DNA of 64,000 bases. Source: Candidatus Gastranaerophilales bacterium (GTDB taxonomy: Bacteria; Cyanobacteriota; Vampirovibrionia; Gastranaerophilales; Gastranaerophilaceae). This document shows, in pieces, positions 55,227 through 63,802 of the stretch (positions are counted from its first letter, which is position 1; the number at the start of each line of letters is the position of its first letter). The translations under genes and the position numbers were made by a program. The stretch covers positions 1-64,000 of the forward strand of contig CAKMWI010000002.1 in NCBI GenBank assembly GCA_928722015.1, read 5' to 3'. The notes beneath the pieces are model-generated. The model was given only the letters and a program-made list of their open reading frames with translations, was not told the DNA's origin and ran no database searches.

Positions 55227-56879
55227 TTATTTAACATTTTCTATATCCGTAAAAAATTTATTTAATAATAATGTGATATATTTTGGAGGAAGAGCACTAA
55301 AATCAAAAACAAATTCGTTTATTCCTGCATTATATAATTCTTCAATTGATGAAAAATCTTCCATTATTGAATCCTTAAACATGTGCATTCTGCAAAAACC
55401 ATCACAAACAAATGGGAAAATCATATTTAAAGAAGGATCTTTCATTGCAAAACACCCATTATGGCAAGGAGCCTTACAAGACAATCTGGAAACAATGGCA
55501 CTATCATTATTAAGCGGACATAATCCCATGCTGGAAACCCTGATATTTCCAGCTATTGTATACTTTTTATTTGGAATATTATTTTTTATCTTCTTCAGAG
55601 TCATTATTGCTGAATGATAGTCCCCAAAAGATGTAAAATCAACAGTATCTATAGGTGCAAGATTGTTTAAACATTTAATAGACATACTATTTAATAAATT
55701 AATTCCTTGACCTATTTCGAATGGAATTTGATTAATATCCGTATCATTTATGAAAGACCAAAAATATCCTATATTATTAATAATTAAAGAATCCGGAGCA
55801 GGAGAAGATAATAATAGATTTTTCTCATATTCATAAACTCTGTCAAAATCACGTTCAATCAATATACTCGGAGTTGAAAGTTGAAATTTAATATTATATT
55901 TTTTACAAAAAGACTTAACCTTATTCAAAACCTCAGAAAAACTTCTTTCGGCTAAATCTGCAGTGGAAACAATTTCACCATACTCTATAGAATATATAGG
56001 ATTACAACCAATTTTCTTTATATATTTTTCTAACTCAGCAATTTGTGCCAAACTTGTCAAACGTAAATTTAACCTGTACTTATCAGTTACAAGTAAATTC
56101 CCCGGAGTTCTTACCCTTTTTATATCCCAGTCAAAGGATTGTATATTTCTATTAAACTTAAAATCTTTACCCTCAGCACTAACAACTTCTCCGGAAAAAT
56201 GATTTGTTTGATAAATACATTTTCTAACGTGCTTAAATGGTAACTTTTGCTTCTTAAATAACTTTGGCTTATCTAAAATTTTTTCTATAAGCTCAATGCC
56301 CTCTAATATATCTTCAGAAGTTTGAAATTTTCCCTTAATAACAACACTGTCAATAGCCTTTAGTTTAATTATATCTTCAGCACACCAAGGTAAATTATCT
56401 GAATCTATAGAAAGCGGTAATTTAGTAAATTGTTTAATTTTAACTATATTTTTAAGATAAATTTCTTCTGTTATAATTATACCATCAATTTTGTGAAAAC
56501 TATTCATAAAATCAATACCGGCCAGATTATGAATATCAAAATAGGAATCAATTATAACCTTAAACGGTAATTTAAAAACCTTAATAGCCTCTAAAACTGC
56601 AAAACTGTTTATATAAATACCATCAATACCTGAACTTTTAAGATATTTGAGGAATTTTTTTATTTCCGGCAATTCTTCTTCTATAATATCATGTTTAAAA
56701 TTTATAAATATTGTACTCCCCGAAATACGAGCATTATTAACAAATTCTTTTACATAATCAAAATTTCCATTCAAAAACTTTTTATAATAAACATAGAAAT
56801 CACGACAACCTGTATGCTTACAAAAAGTAAGAATATCTTCAGGTTTTTTGACAGGAGCAGTGATAAAAATCTCTTTCAT
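55227..56879 (-). CDS. Peptidase U32-like protein
   Basis: 550 residues with TIM-barrel-like repeats in the first half. A cysteine cluster near residues 445-500 (MGLCPLNND, LSCKAPCHNGC, then CDGFCRMHMF) resembles the Cys-rich core of the U32 family. Several U32 members are now known to be iron-sulfur hydroxylation enzymes acting on rRNA, tRNA or ubiquinone, not proteases. The exact U32 signature is not matched, so this is a tentative family call. The mRNA is predicted leaderless. It is followed by the DUF2229-like gene. Confidence 0.55.
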   Translation of the reverse strand: MKEIFITAPVKKPEDILTFCKHTGCRDFYVYYKKFLNGNFDYVKEFVNNARISGSTIFINFKHDIIEEELPEIKKFLKYLKSSGIDGIYINSFAVLEAIKVFKLPFKVIIDSYFDIHNLAGIDFMNSFHKIDGIIITEEIYLKNIVKIKQFTKLPLSIDSDNLPWCAEDIIKLKAIDSVVIKGKFQTSEDILEGIELIEKILDKPKLFKKQKLPFKHVRKCIYQTNHFSGEVVSAEGKDFKFNRNIQSFDWDIKRVRTPGNLLVTDKYRLNLRLTSLAQIAELEKYIKKIGCNPIYSIEYGEIVSTADLAERSFSEVLNKVKSFCKKYNIKFQLSTPSILIERDFDRVYEYEKNLLLSSPAPDSLIINNIGYFWSFINDTDINQIPFEIGQGINLLNSMSIKCLNNLAPIDTVDFTSFGDYHSAIMTLKKIKNNIPNKKYTIAGNIRVSSMGLCPLNNDSAIVSRLSCKAPCHNGCFAMKDPSLNMIFPFVCDGFCRMHMFKDSIMEDFSSIEELYNAGINEFVFDFSALPPKYITLLLNKFFTDIENVK

Positions 56880-56885
56880 AGAGGT

Positions 56886-56894
56886 ATTATAACA
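56886..56894 (-). promoter_or_regulatory. Predicted leaderless extended -10 promoter of the U32-like gene
   Basis: Minus strand TGT-TATAAT (perfect -10, extended), then six bases (ACCTCT), then the ATG at 56879. Confidence 0.6.
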
Positions 56895-57026
56895 TAATTT
56901 ATAAAAAAGATTACTACACTAATTTATATAATTCCAAATTTTGTTAAAACACACAAATTATACCAAATGTAAAAGAATAAATCATATCTACACTATCTAC
57001 CTTACTACAGAGCAGATATTTAACAC

Positions 57027-58703
57027 CTAGCCATTTGTTCCGTAATCTGCATAATGTCTATAATCCTCAAGTTCTTTTAAAGCAAGCATATCCGCAACTC
57101 TTGAAGCCTTCTTTTGTGCCTTTGTTGTATAAATATCAATTAAAATAACAGGTAGCAACATAAAGGCAAAAGGTAACATTGTTTTAGCTACAGTTTTTAC
57201 AACACCGGCTTTTCTTATGGCTTCAGGATTTTTACACATATTAATCATCATTAGCGTTGAAACAGCCATGGCCCCTAAAGACCCAAAAGTTGAAACACCT
57301 TGTTTGGCAATTTCACCAATAGCTTCTACACTTTCGGAATATGCTTGAGATTTTTCATCGACTTTGTTAAAAGTATTAAAAACATTTGCTTGTAATGTTT
57401 TTGCTTCCTTCAACTGTTCAGGAGTAAGTTCAATTTGCTCCAAGGCCTTATGGAACTTCAACTCTTCAAGACTCTTGTTTTTTCTGTACTGTTGGTATTC
57501 TTTATTGTCTTTCAATAATTGAATAAAAAATTTAAAGATATTAGGCTTTTTCTGACGCTTAGGAAGTTTAACATCACTCATTTTAGCGGCTTCGGAATCT
57601 TCGACGTAAACAAATGATGCCGGATTATTAAGCATATCCTGTCTAACTTTAAAACGACCGATACGAGAGGCATGCTTTTGCACTTGTGCAGAGTATATAC
57701 CCATGACCAAAGGGATAGCAGCACCAACAACCCACGGAATAAACTTTGCGAATTTATTATTTGAACTAATTTTCATAAGCTTTAATAACTTATTAGATGC
57801 CCAACCCACCAATCCTCCAGTACCAAGAGCCAGAGTAGTAAGCGTATTTGTTGCAAGTTCTGTATTTTCAGCATAATCTTGTGATGCGATATCCATTCTT
57901 CGTACCATTTCTGATAAAATTTGCTGATCACGTTTTGCATTTTTTACCTGTTCTGATGATAGAGGGGTATCAAATTGCTTTTCTCTTTCTTTTAATTTTT
58001 TATCAAATTCAGCCTTTTGTTTCGAAAATTCCCCATCTTCAGAAAAATATTTTTTCAAAGTTTTAAAAGCGGTAAAAGGATTTGCACCTAAGCCTTTTCG
58101 TTGTTCAATTCGTTTTTTATCCCTATCTTCAAGCTCAATTGTCTTAGACAATTCTTCTGCTTGTTTCCTTTGGTCAGGTGTTAAAACCGCAAAATTAGCA
58201 GGATTGTTCAAATCTTTACGCATAGCTTCAAATCTTCCTTTTCGAGATGCGCTAATTTGGGCTTTTGTTGACCAAACAACAGCAGGAAAACTTGCCGCCA
58301 ATCCAATAAACATACCAATTATAGATGGTACCATTCCTACAATAGCGTCTATACCAAATTTATTGTTTTTAGCAAGCTTTGCGGCCAAAGCCTTAATACC
58401 CTTTGATTGAGAAAAAGGCAGACCAAGAAACATACCTATCATAGTCGCCAAACCTACAATCTGACCGGTAGCAAATTCTGTTGCTACTTCCATATCCTCG
58501 GCATTTGCCTGAGAATATTCATCCATAACATCTATTGCATGCAATAAACTTTTTCCACGCTCAATATCAGCAGAATTCATCTTATCAGGATGTTGTTTTA
58601 AATAAGAAAGTCGCCTAAGTTGAGCTAAATCCTGTTTATCACGCCATGACTCGTAATCAGAAACATATTTTTTATAACTGTTATAATTATTGGTTAACTC
58701 CAT
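57027..58703 (-). CDS. Unknown membrane protein built of three internal repeats
   Basis: 558 residues. Three copies of one unit can be aligned: about residues 43-171, 250-364 and 428-546. Each runs helix (MDEYSQ..., then ASQDYAEN, then EKSQAYSES), two hydrophobic segments, and a basic motif: TKAQISASRKGRF, AQVQKHASRIGRF and TKAQKKASRVADM. The first two end LNNPANF or LNNPASF. The repeats alternate with charged coiled-coil linkers. No signal peptide or enzyme motif is seen. A -10 (TATAAA) ends six bases before the ATG, with no Shine-Dalgarno. I do not recognise the family. Confidence 0.75.
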   Translation of the reverse strand: MELTNNYNSYKKYVSDYESWRDKQDLAQLRRLSYLKQHPDKMNSADIERGKSLLHAIDVMDEYSQANAEDMEVATEFATGQIVGLATMIGMFLGLPFSQSKGIKALAAKLAKNNKFGIDAIVGMVPSIIGMFIGLAASFPAVVWSTKAQISASRKGRFEAMRKDLNNPANFAVLTPDQRKQAEELSKTIELEDRDKKRIEQRKGLGANPFTAFKTLKKYFSEDGEFSKQKAEFDKKLKEREKQFDTPLSSEQVKNAKRDQQILSEMVRRMDIASQDYAENTELATNTLTTLALGTGGLVGWASNKLLKLMKISSNNKFAKFIPWVVGAAIPLVMGIYSAQVQKHASRIGRFKVRQDMLNNPASFVYVEDSEAAKMSDVKLPKRQKKPNIFKFFIQLLKDNKEYQQYRKNKSLEELKFHKALEQIELTPEQLKEAKTLQANVFNTFNKVDEKSQAYSESVEAIGEIAKQGVSTFGSLGAMAVSTLMMINMCKNPEAIRKAGVVKTVAKTMLPFAFMLLPVILIDIYTTKAQKKASRVADMLALKELEDYRHYADYGTNG

Positions 58704-58709
58704 AGTAAT

Positions 58710-58715
58710 TTTATA
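58710..58715 (-). promoter_or_regulatory. Predicted leaderless -10 element of the triple-repeat membrane protein gene
   Basis: Minus strand TATAAA, six bases (ATTACT) before the ATG at 58703. Confidence 0.4.
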
Positions 58716-58877
58716 AAAGCGCTAAATATATAAACTTTCCATATTGTAAAGATTTGTTAAGATAATATTATAAAAAAAAGCAATTTTTAGAATCAAAAAT
58801 ACTTTATCATTATATAAGGAATATCTAGGATATATTTTTTACAGGAACAGGATATAAATCAATAGGGAGGACACCGC

Positions 58878-59117
58878 ATGGGCGTTGGTGCAGATGATTA
58901 CATCGATAAGATGTTAGTACAAAAATATCAGGAAGAACAAGTTGACAACCACGATAATATGGAATCAATGGTTGATCCCAATAAAATGCTGGAAGCAATG
59001 AATGATTATGCGGCTACAGTGCGTAATATGATGGAACTTCGCCAGAGATTGAATATTGCTTGCTATGCAATAAATGCAAGAAGCGCAAGATATCAAAAAT
59101 CTATGGGACAACGTTAA
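58878..59117 (+). CDS. Unknown small protein upstream of maf
   Basis: 79 residues, Met- and Gln-rich and probably all helical (DPNKMLEAMNDYAATVRNMM, then ELRQRLNIACYAINARSARY). GGGAGGA six bases before the ATG is strong. It lies 60 bases ahead of maf and may share its message. No family is recognised. Confidence 0.65.
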   Translation: MGVGADDYIDKMLVQKYQEEQVDNHDNMESMVDPNKMLEAMNDYAATVRNMMELRQRLNIACYAINARSARYQKSMGQR

Positions 59118-59177
59118 AAAGTTTTGTGTTGAATTGTACTTATTTTTGATAAAATAAGGAAAACAAGGAGACACACC

Positions 59178-59747
59178 ATGGGAAAAATTATCCTAGGCTC
59201 TTCATCTCCCAGAAGAGCAGATATTCTAAAAAAACTAAAATTGGATTTTGAAATTATTCCGTCTTCGTATGTGGAACCACATGATGAGACGGATTTCTCT
59301 TATGAATATGTCGAAAATCTGGCATACAATAAAGCACTAACCGTTGCAAAAACTCTAAAACAACCTGCTTTAGTTATAGGCGCTGATACTATAGTCGTTA
59401 TTGATAATATAATAGTAGAAAAACCCAAAAATAAACAAGATGCATTCAAAATATTAAAAAAATTGTCCGGAAAAACACATTTTGTTGTTACCAGTGTTGC
59501 AATAATTAATTCAGAAAATTTGAAATTTAAAATCAAATCAACAACAACTTATGTAACATTTGAAACATTAACAGATGAACAAATTAAATATTATATTGAA
59601 ACATTCAAACCTTATGATAAAGCTGGTGCCTACGGAATACAAGAAATGCCTGAAGGCTATATTAACAAAATTGAAGGCAGTCTGGATAATGTAATTGGTT
59701 TACCTTCTGAAACAGTTATTGAATTGTTAAATGAAAATTATAAATAA
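59178..59747 (+). CDS. maf: Maf-family nucleoside triphosphate pyrophosphatase
   Basis: 189 residues. LGSSSPRRADILKKL at the N-terminus, VIGADTIVVIDN, and YDKAGAYGIQEM are diagnostic. YhdE-type Maf proteins hydrolyse dTTP, UTP or modified nucleotides and are linked to septum inhibition. AAGGAG precedes the ATG. Confidence 0.93.
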   Translation: MGKIILGSSSPRRADILKKLKLDFEIIPSSYVEPHDETDFSYEYVENLAYNKALTVAKTLKQPALVIGADTIVVIDNIIVEKPKNKQDAFKILKKLSGKTHFVVTSVAIINSENLKFKIKSTTTYVTFETLTDEQIKYYIETFKPYDKAGAYGIQEMPEGYINKIEGSLDNVIGLPSETVIELLNENYK

Positions 59748-59783
59748 TAGGTAATAAAATTGTAATAAATTTAAGTTTACTAA

Positions 59784-59825
59784 TTGACAAATTACAAAAA
59801 TACCAAAATAATTATAATATATAAT
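59784..59825 (+). promoter_or_regulatory. Promoter region of the pilin-like gene
   Basis: A perfect TTGACA (59784-59789) is followed by TATAAT at 59813 and again at 59820. The spacing (23 bp or more) is too long for a simple pair, so which boxes are used is uncertain. Confidence 0.35.
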
Positions 59826-59846
59826 GGTTATTTATAGGCACGGGTT

Positions 59847-60602
59847 ATGAACAAAAAATACGCTTTTACTATAGCTGAAGTTTTAATTACATTAGGAATA
59901 ATTGGAATTGTAGCAGCGATGACAATTCCAGTAATATTTTCAAATATCAGCAGTGCTCAATATAGAAGTAAATTCAAGAAGGCAGTTTCTACATTAAACC
60001 AGGCAGGTTTAATGGCTCAATCTCAATACGATTTTAACTTTGCAGGTACAGCTACCAAATGCTCAACTAATATTGAAACAGCATCTACTGAACACCCCGA
60101 TTCAATAATGTCATTTTGCGCAATCTTGAACGGAACATTAGCTTCTGCAGCTTATTACGGACCACTAACAAATTTGAGAAGACATACTCGTGATGATAAA
60201 ATTGTAGAATACAAACTCGAAACTAAAGATACAATTCCAAACAATTACACAACTTATCTTACCTACACACTTGCTGACGGAATGATAGTAGCTTTTCACC
60301 CGGATGCAGTACACTGTGAATTACCTATAGGTTCAAGATTAACACAAGCATTTATTGATGGTACAGGCCCAGCACTTGACTTATCTACTTGTGTTGGTTT
60401 TGTAGACGTAAACGGAGTATCGCTTCCTAACAGAGAAGTTACCTGCTCTGCAGGTGAAAACAAAATAGGCTCTAACGATCACTGTGTCGTAAAAAACAAT
60501 GCAGGACACATGACAGATGTATTCCCGATTGTTTTTCACGATGCCACTGTTGAACCTGCTTCTGCAGCTGCTGCATACGTACTGGATACAAGCAAATTAT
60601 AG
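59847..60602 (+). CDS. Type IV pilin-like (prepilin-type) protein
   Basis: 251 residues. The N-terminus is a class III signal: MNKKYA then FTIAEVLITLGIIGIVAAM, with the conserved Glu at +5 after the predicted cleavage. The residue before Phe is Ala rather than the usual Gly. The C-terminal pilin head (about 35-251) has six or more cysteines that may pair as disulfides. It could be a major or minor pilin or a pseudopilin of a competence or secretion system. The weak GGG before the ATG is the only Shine-Dalgarno. Its stop is three bases from that of the opposing regulator gene. Confidence 0.85.
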   Translation: MNKKYAFTIAEVLITLGIIGIVAAMTIPVIFSNISSAQYRSKFKKAVSTLNQAGLMAQSQYDFNFAGTATKCSTNIETASTEHPDSIMSFCAILNGTLASAAYYGPLTNLRRHTRDDKIVEYKLETKDTIPNNYTTYLTYTLADGMIVAFHPDAVHCELPIGSRLTQAFIDGTGPALDLSTCVGFVDVNGVSLPNREVTCSAGENKIGSNDHCVVKNNAGHMTDVFPIVFHDATVEPASAAAAYVLDTSKL

Positions 60603-60605
60603 TAT

Positions 60606-61280
60606 TTATACCATACCTTCTTTAACTGCTTTAACTGCTGCCTGAACTCTATCATTAACACACATTTTTTGTAAAATTGAACAAACATGAGCTTTTGCAG
60701 TATGTACGCTTACAATTAATTCTTTTGCAATTTCAGTATTACTTTTACCTGCAACAAGATGGTTTAAAACTTCGAACTCGCGTTCAGTCAGAGGAATTCT
60801 TGTTTGTTCCGATACTTTATGACCAAGAAGACCAACATTATCAACTTTTGGAATAGCTTTAAGTGCTAAATTAGCAACAACAGAATCAATCCAACATACA
60901 CCTTGATGAACATCACGTATTACTTCGGCTAGCTTGGTTGGATCAATATCCTTTAAACAATATGCATTAGCACCGGAACTTAATGCGGCCACAACTTCTT
61001 CTTCTCTATCATGGGAAGTAAGTGCTACTATTTTAATATCCTTTGAGAACTCCCTTATTTTAATCATAGCCTCTATTCCATTCATTTTTGGAAGTCCTAA
61101 ATCCATTAATACAACATCAGGATGCAATTTTTCAATTTGTTTGATACCATCAATAGCATCTTCGGATTCAGCAACAACTTCTAGATCAGGATTTGCATTC
61201 AACGCACATCTTAACCCAACTCTTGTTAATTTAAAATCCTCTACAATAACAATTGAAATTTTTTTTGTTTTTACTGTCAT
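60606..61280 (-). CDS. NarL/FixJ-family response regulator
   Basis: 224 residues. The receiver domain (about 8-125) has the acidic pair in IVIVEDFKLTRVG, the phospho-acceptor Asp in VVLMDLGLPKMNG, the Thr/Ser in VALTSHD and the Lys in YCLKDIDP. A linker leads to a LuxR-type helix-turn-helix (about 155-215): LTEREFEVLNHLVAGKSNTEIAKE, read as two parts for length. No sensor kinase is adjacent. GGAGA ten bases upstream is the only Shine-Dalgarno. Confidence 0.93.
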   Translation of the reverse strand: MTVKTKKISIVIVEDFKLTRVGLRCALNANPDLEVVAESEDAIDGIKQIEKLHPDVVLMDLGLPKMNGIEAMIKIREFSKDIKIVALTSHDREEEVVAALSSGANAYCLKDIDPTKLAEVIRDVHQGVCWIDSVVANLALKAIPKVDNVGLLGHKVSEQTRIPLTEREFEVLNHLVAGKSNTEIAKELIVSVHTAKAHVCSILQKMCVNDRVQAAVKAVKEGMV

Positions 61281-61438
61281 GTTTGTAAATTCTCCATTAA
61301 ATAATTCAATATAACCCTCAATATAACTACAATGTATATCTAAAACAATTTAATACTATTAGCTATGTAGGTAATATTCAAATATTGCAAAATAAAATTT
61401 TTCTTATGGTATAATTTTTATATCATAGGGAGATATTT

Positions 61439-63730
61439 ATGTTAGATTTTTTATTTACAAAGAAAGAACAGGAAACTGCCAAAGATGCAGAACTTAACAG
61501 AGTATACGAAGAGTTAAAAAAAGCATATCCGTTTGACAATATTCCGGAAATAAGAAAAAAATATTTATCTATGCATATCCAAAAATATGGATATTTAACA
61601 TATTCATTCCAAAAAGCACAGGAAGAATTGACAAATGAGGAAACATTATTTGCTCTAGAAGAAAAATGGAAACAAAATCATGTATTCAAAAATGACAAGT
61701 TTTCGTTTAAGTCAAATCAAATAAGTGTATTAGCACGACATCAGGAAAAATCTGCTGATTGGTTTAAAAAAGAAGGACATAATATAAAACTAATAAATCT
61801 TGCAGCTCTTGGTAACGGTAACGAGTCAAAAGAACCTGGAAAATTTTTTGACTGGCTTAAACAATTACTCATTTTACCAACAGGGAATTTGGATAACAGA
61901 ATTTATAATACTACAATATACTTGATTCCGTTTCATCCTAGAGAATTTGGATGCGCATATCTTCCTAAAAGCAGCGAAGTAAGCGAAAAATTAAAAGACG
62001 AATATATTGAAGAAATTACAGGTATGGATGCGAAACAACAACTTCAAACATTCATAAGAATGGCACAACTTGCAGGACATCCAGTTATATACGATATACT
62101 TCCACAAACCGGAAGATTTTCAAAGTTTGTATTGGCTAATCCGCAAGTAGCCCGTTGGTACGATATTACAGAGTTACAAAAACAGCTGCTTACTAAAGTT
62201 GATGAAGTTGCTGAATTTTTATCAAAAGACCACGACCAGGATGATATTCAAATTGCAAAAAACGTATATACTCAACGTTTACAAGGCAATTCTGGAGATT
62301 TGAGTCCTGCTTTTCAGGAATTATACAATAACTTTGAAGGTATAATGATTGAGCATAAAAAGAAATTTTCAAATGCTATGCTTGAAAAAACATATCAACA
62401 AAAAATTCATAAACGAGTAAAAGATTTGGTTGCTAAGGTTCATGAATTTAAAAATGACAAAAAAATTCTAGAAGAAAAAGATATAACAAAACAAATTGAA
62501 ACAATCCAGCTATTGATAAACGAAGGTCTATGGCCTGCTCCAGGTGGAGCCTGGTGTTCTGCAGGAGTTCCGGTATATGATGGAATGAGCGAATGCGGTG
62601 GTTATCCAATATTTAAACACTTTGACTACAAAGGTGATGACGTTACAGCACTTGCAAACCTTGACTGCCAAACACCATACTATTTTGTTAACCTTGAAAA
62701 CGGAAAATACAATGAGGATGTTATAGACTTGTTTATAGATAGTATGAAAAAACTACAACAAGATTACAATTTTGACGGATTCAGAATTGATCACATAGAC
62801 CATGTTGTAGATGAAGTTTCAGAACAAAATGGCAGACCTATAAGTTATAGAGCTCCAAGATATGTCTTAAATAAACTCAACTCCACAATGAAGAAAAAAA
62901 TTCCATATTTTGCAACTTTAGCAGAATACATGCTGTGGGACAATTATTATAAAGAATATCATCAGGACATGAAATTCGATGTTTTATGGGGAAATGACAT
63001 CATTTCACAGTTTGATAAAACACCTGAAAAAATTATGGAAGATAACCAATACCTAACAAATTACAACGTCAAATTCAAAAAGGGTAATATGTTATCTATT
63101 TTAAAAACTTACAACAACCAAGACGGGGAATTCCATTGTATAGATCAATACCCAGCGCAATTGGGAGAAAACGGAGCTCTTTACAAATGGGCTAAATATA
63201 AATTACTACCTGGCGGTAAATATGCACAACGCCCTGTTATGTACGTTGATGGAGATGAAAGCTTCACATGCGGCGGTGTAGAATACACTATAGGGGAAGA
63301 AGTAGCAATGAAAAGAGCTGATAACGAAGATTTTTACAGAAAATTTGATGCTCTGGACCGATTTGTAAAGAATAATAGCATTATATGCGATGGTGAAGCC
63401 CAAATCATTATCGATGATGAAGATGGTTTCAGTGCCTGGATGATTACCAGAGAACCAATGAAAACCGCATATCTTATAATATCAAATCACAAATATCCTA
63501 CAGAAAAAGTTACAAAAACAGCTATAACAGGAGAAACTTACAAAGAAATTGTAGAAGGATATGCTATATTTGACAAACAAATCCATATCCCGGGGGATTA
63601 TAATTTAAAATATGAAATAGTAAGGAACGAAAAAGATTATGAACAACAGGAAATAGAAAATCTGGAAACCTTACATTTCGAAAAACTCGAACCTGGAGAG
63701 TTCAAAATTTATGAACTAGAACGAGGATAA
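61439..63730 (+). CDS. Second GH13-family protein, divergent
   Basis: 763 residues with no signal peptide. A GH13 barrel starts around residue 150. Likely region I is GHPVIYDILPQTGRF, the nucleophile is Asp451 (FDGFRIDHIDHV) and the acid/base is Glu496 (FATLAEYMLW). The usual region IV His-Asp is not obvious; NNQDGEF may replace it. A charged helical insertion of roughly 110 residues (about 250-360) splits regions I and II. It ends in a beta-sandwich domain. It probably acts on an alpha-glucan or a phosphorylated or malto-oligosaccharide, but the substrate cannot be given. AGGGAGA precedes the ATG. Confidence 0.8.
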   Translation: MLDFLFTKKEQETAKDAELNRVYEELKKAYPFDNIPEIRKKYLSMHIQKYGYLTYSFQKAQEELTNEETLFALEEKWKQNHVFKNDKFSFKSNQISVLARHQEKSADWFKKEGHNIKLINLAALGNGNESKEPGKFFDWLKQLLILPTGNLDNRIYNTTIYLIPFHPREFGCAYLPKSSEVSEKLKDEYIEEITGMDAKQQLQTFIRMAQLAGHPVIYDILPQTGRFSKFVLANPQVARWYDITELQKQLLTKVDEVAEFLSKDHDQDDIQIAKNVYTQRLQGNSGDLSPAFQELYNNFEGIMIEHKKKFSNAMLEKTYQQKIHKRVKDLVAKVHEFKNDKKILEEKDITKQIETIQLLINEGLWPAPGGAWCSAGVPVYDGMSECGGYPIFKHFDYKGDDVTALANLDCQTPYYFVNLENGKYNEDVIDLFIDSMKKLQQDYNFDGFRIDHIDHVVDEVSEQNGRPISYRAPRYVLNKLNSTMKKKIPYFATLAEYMLWDNYYKEYHQDMKFDVLWGNDIISQFDKTPEKIMEDNQYLTNYNVKFKKGNMLSILKTYNNQDGEFHCIDQYPAQLGENGALYKWAKYKLLPGGKYAQRPVMYVDGDESFTCGGVEYTIGEEVAMKRADNEDFYRKFDALDRFVKNNSIICDGEAQIIIDDEDGFSAWMITREPMKTAYLIISNHKYPTEKVTKTAITGETYKEIVEGYAIFDKQIHIPGDYNLKYEIVRNEKDYEQQEIENLETLHFEKLEPGEFKIYELERG

Positions 63731-63764
63731 TTTAAAATAAAATTTCTCAATAACTAAAAATTAT

Positions 63765-63802
63765 AAAACTACAGGCTTATTAAACAATACCTGTAGTTTT
63801 TT
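63765..63802 (+). terminator. Terminator of the second GH13 gene
   Basis: AAAACTACAGG and CCTGTAGTTTT form an 11-bp perfect stem, followed by TT. Confidence 0.8.
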
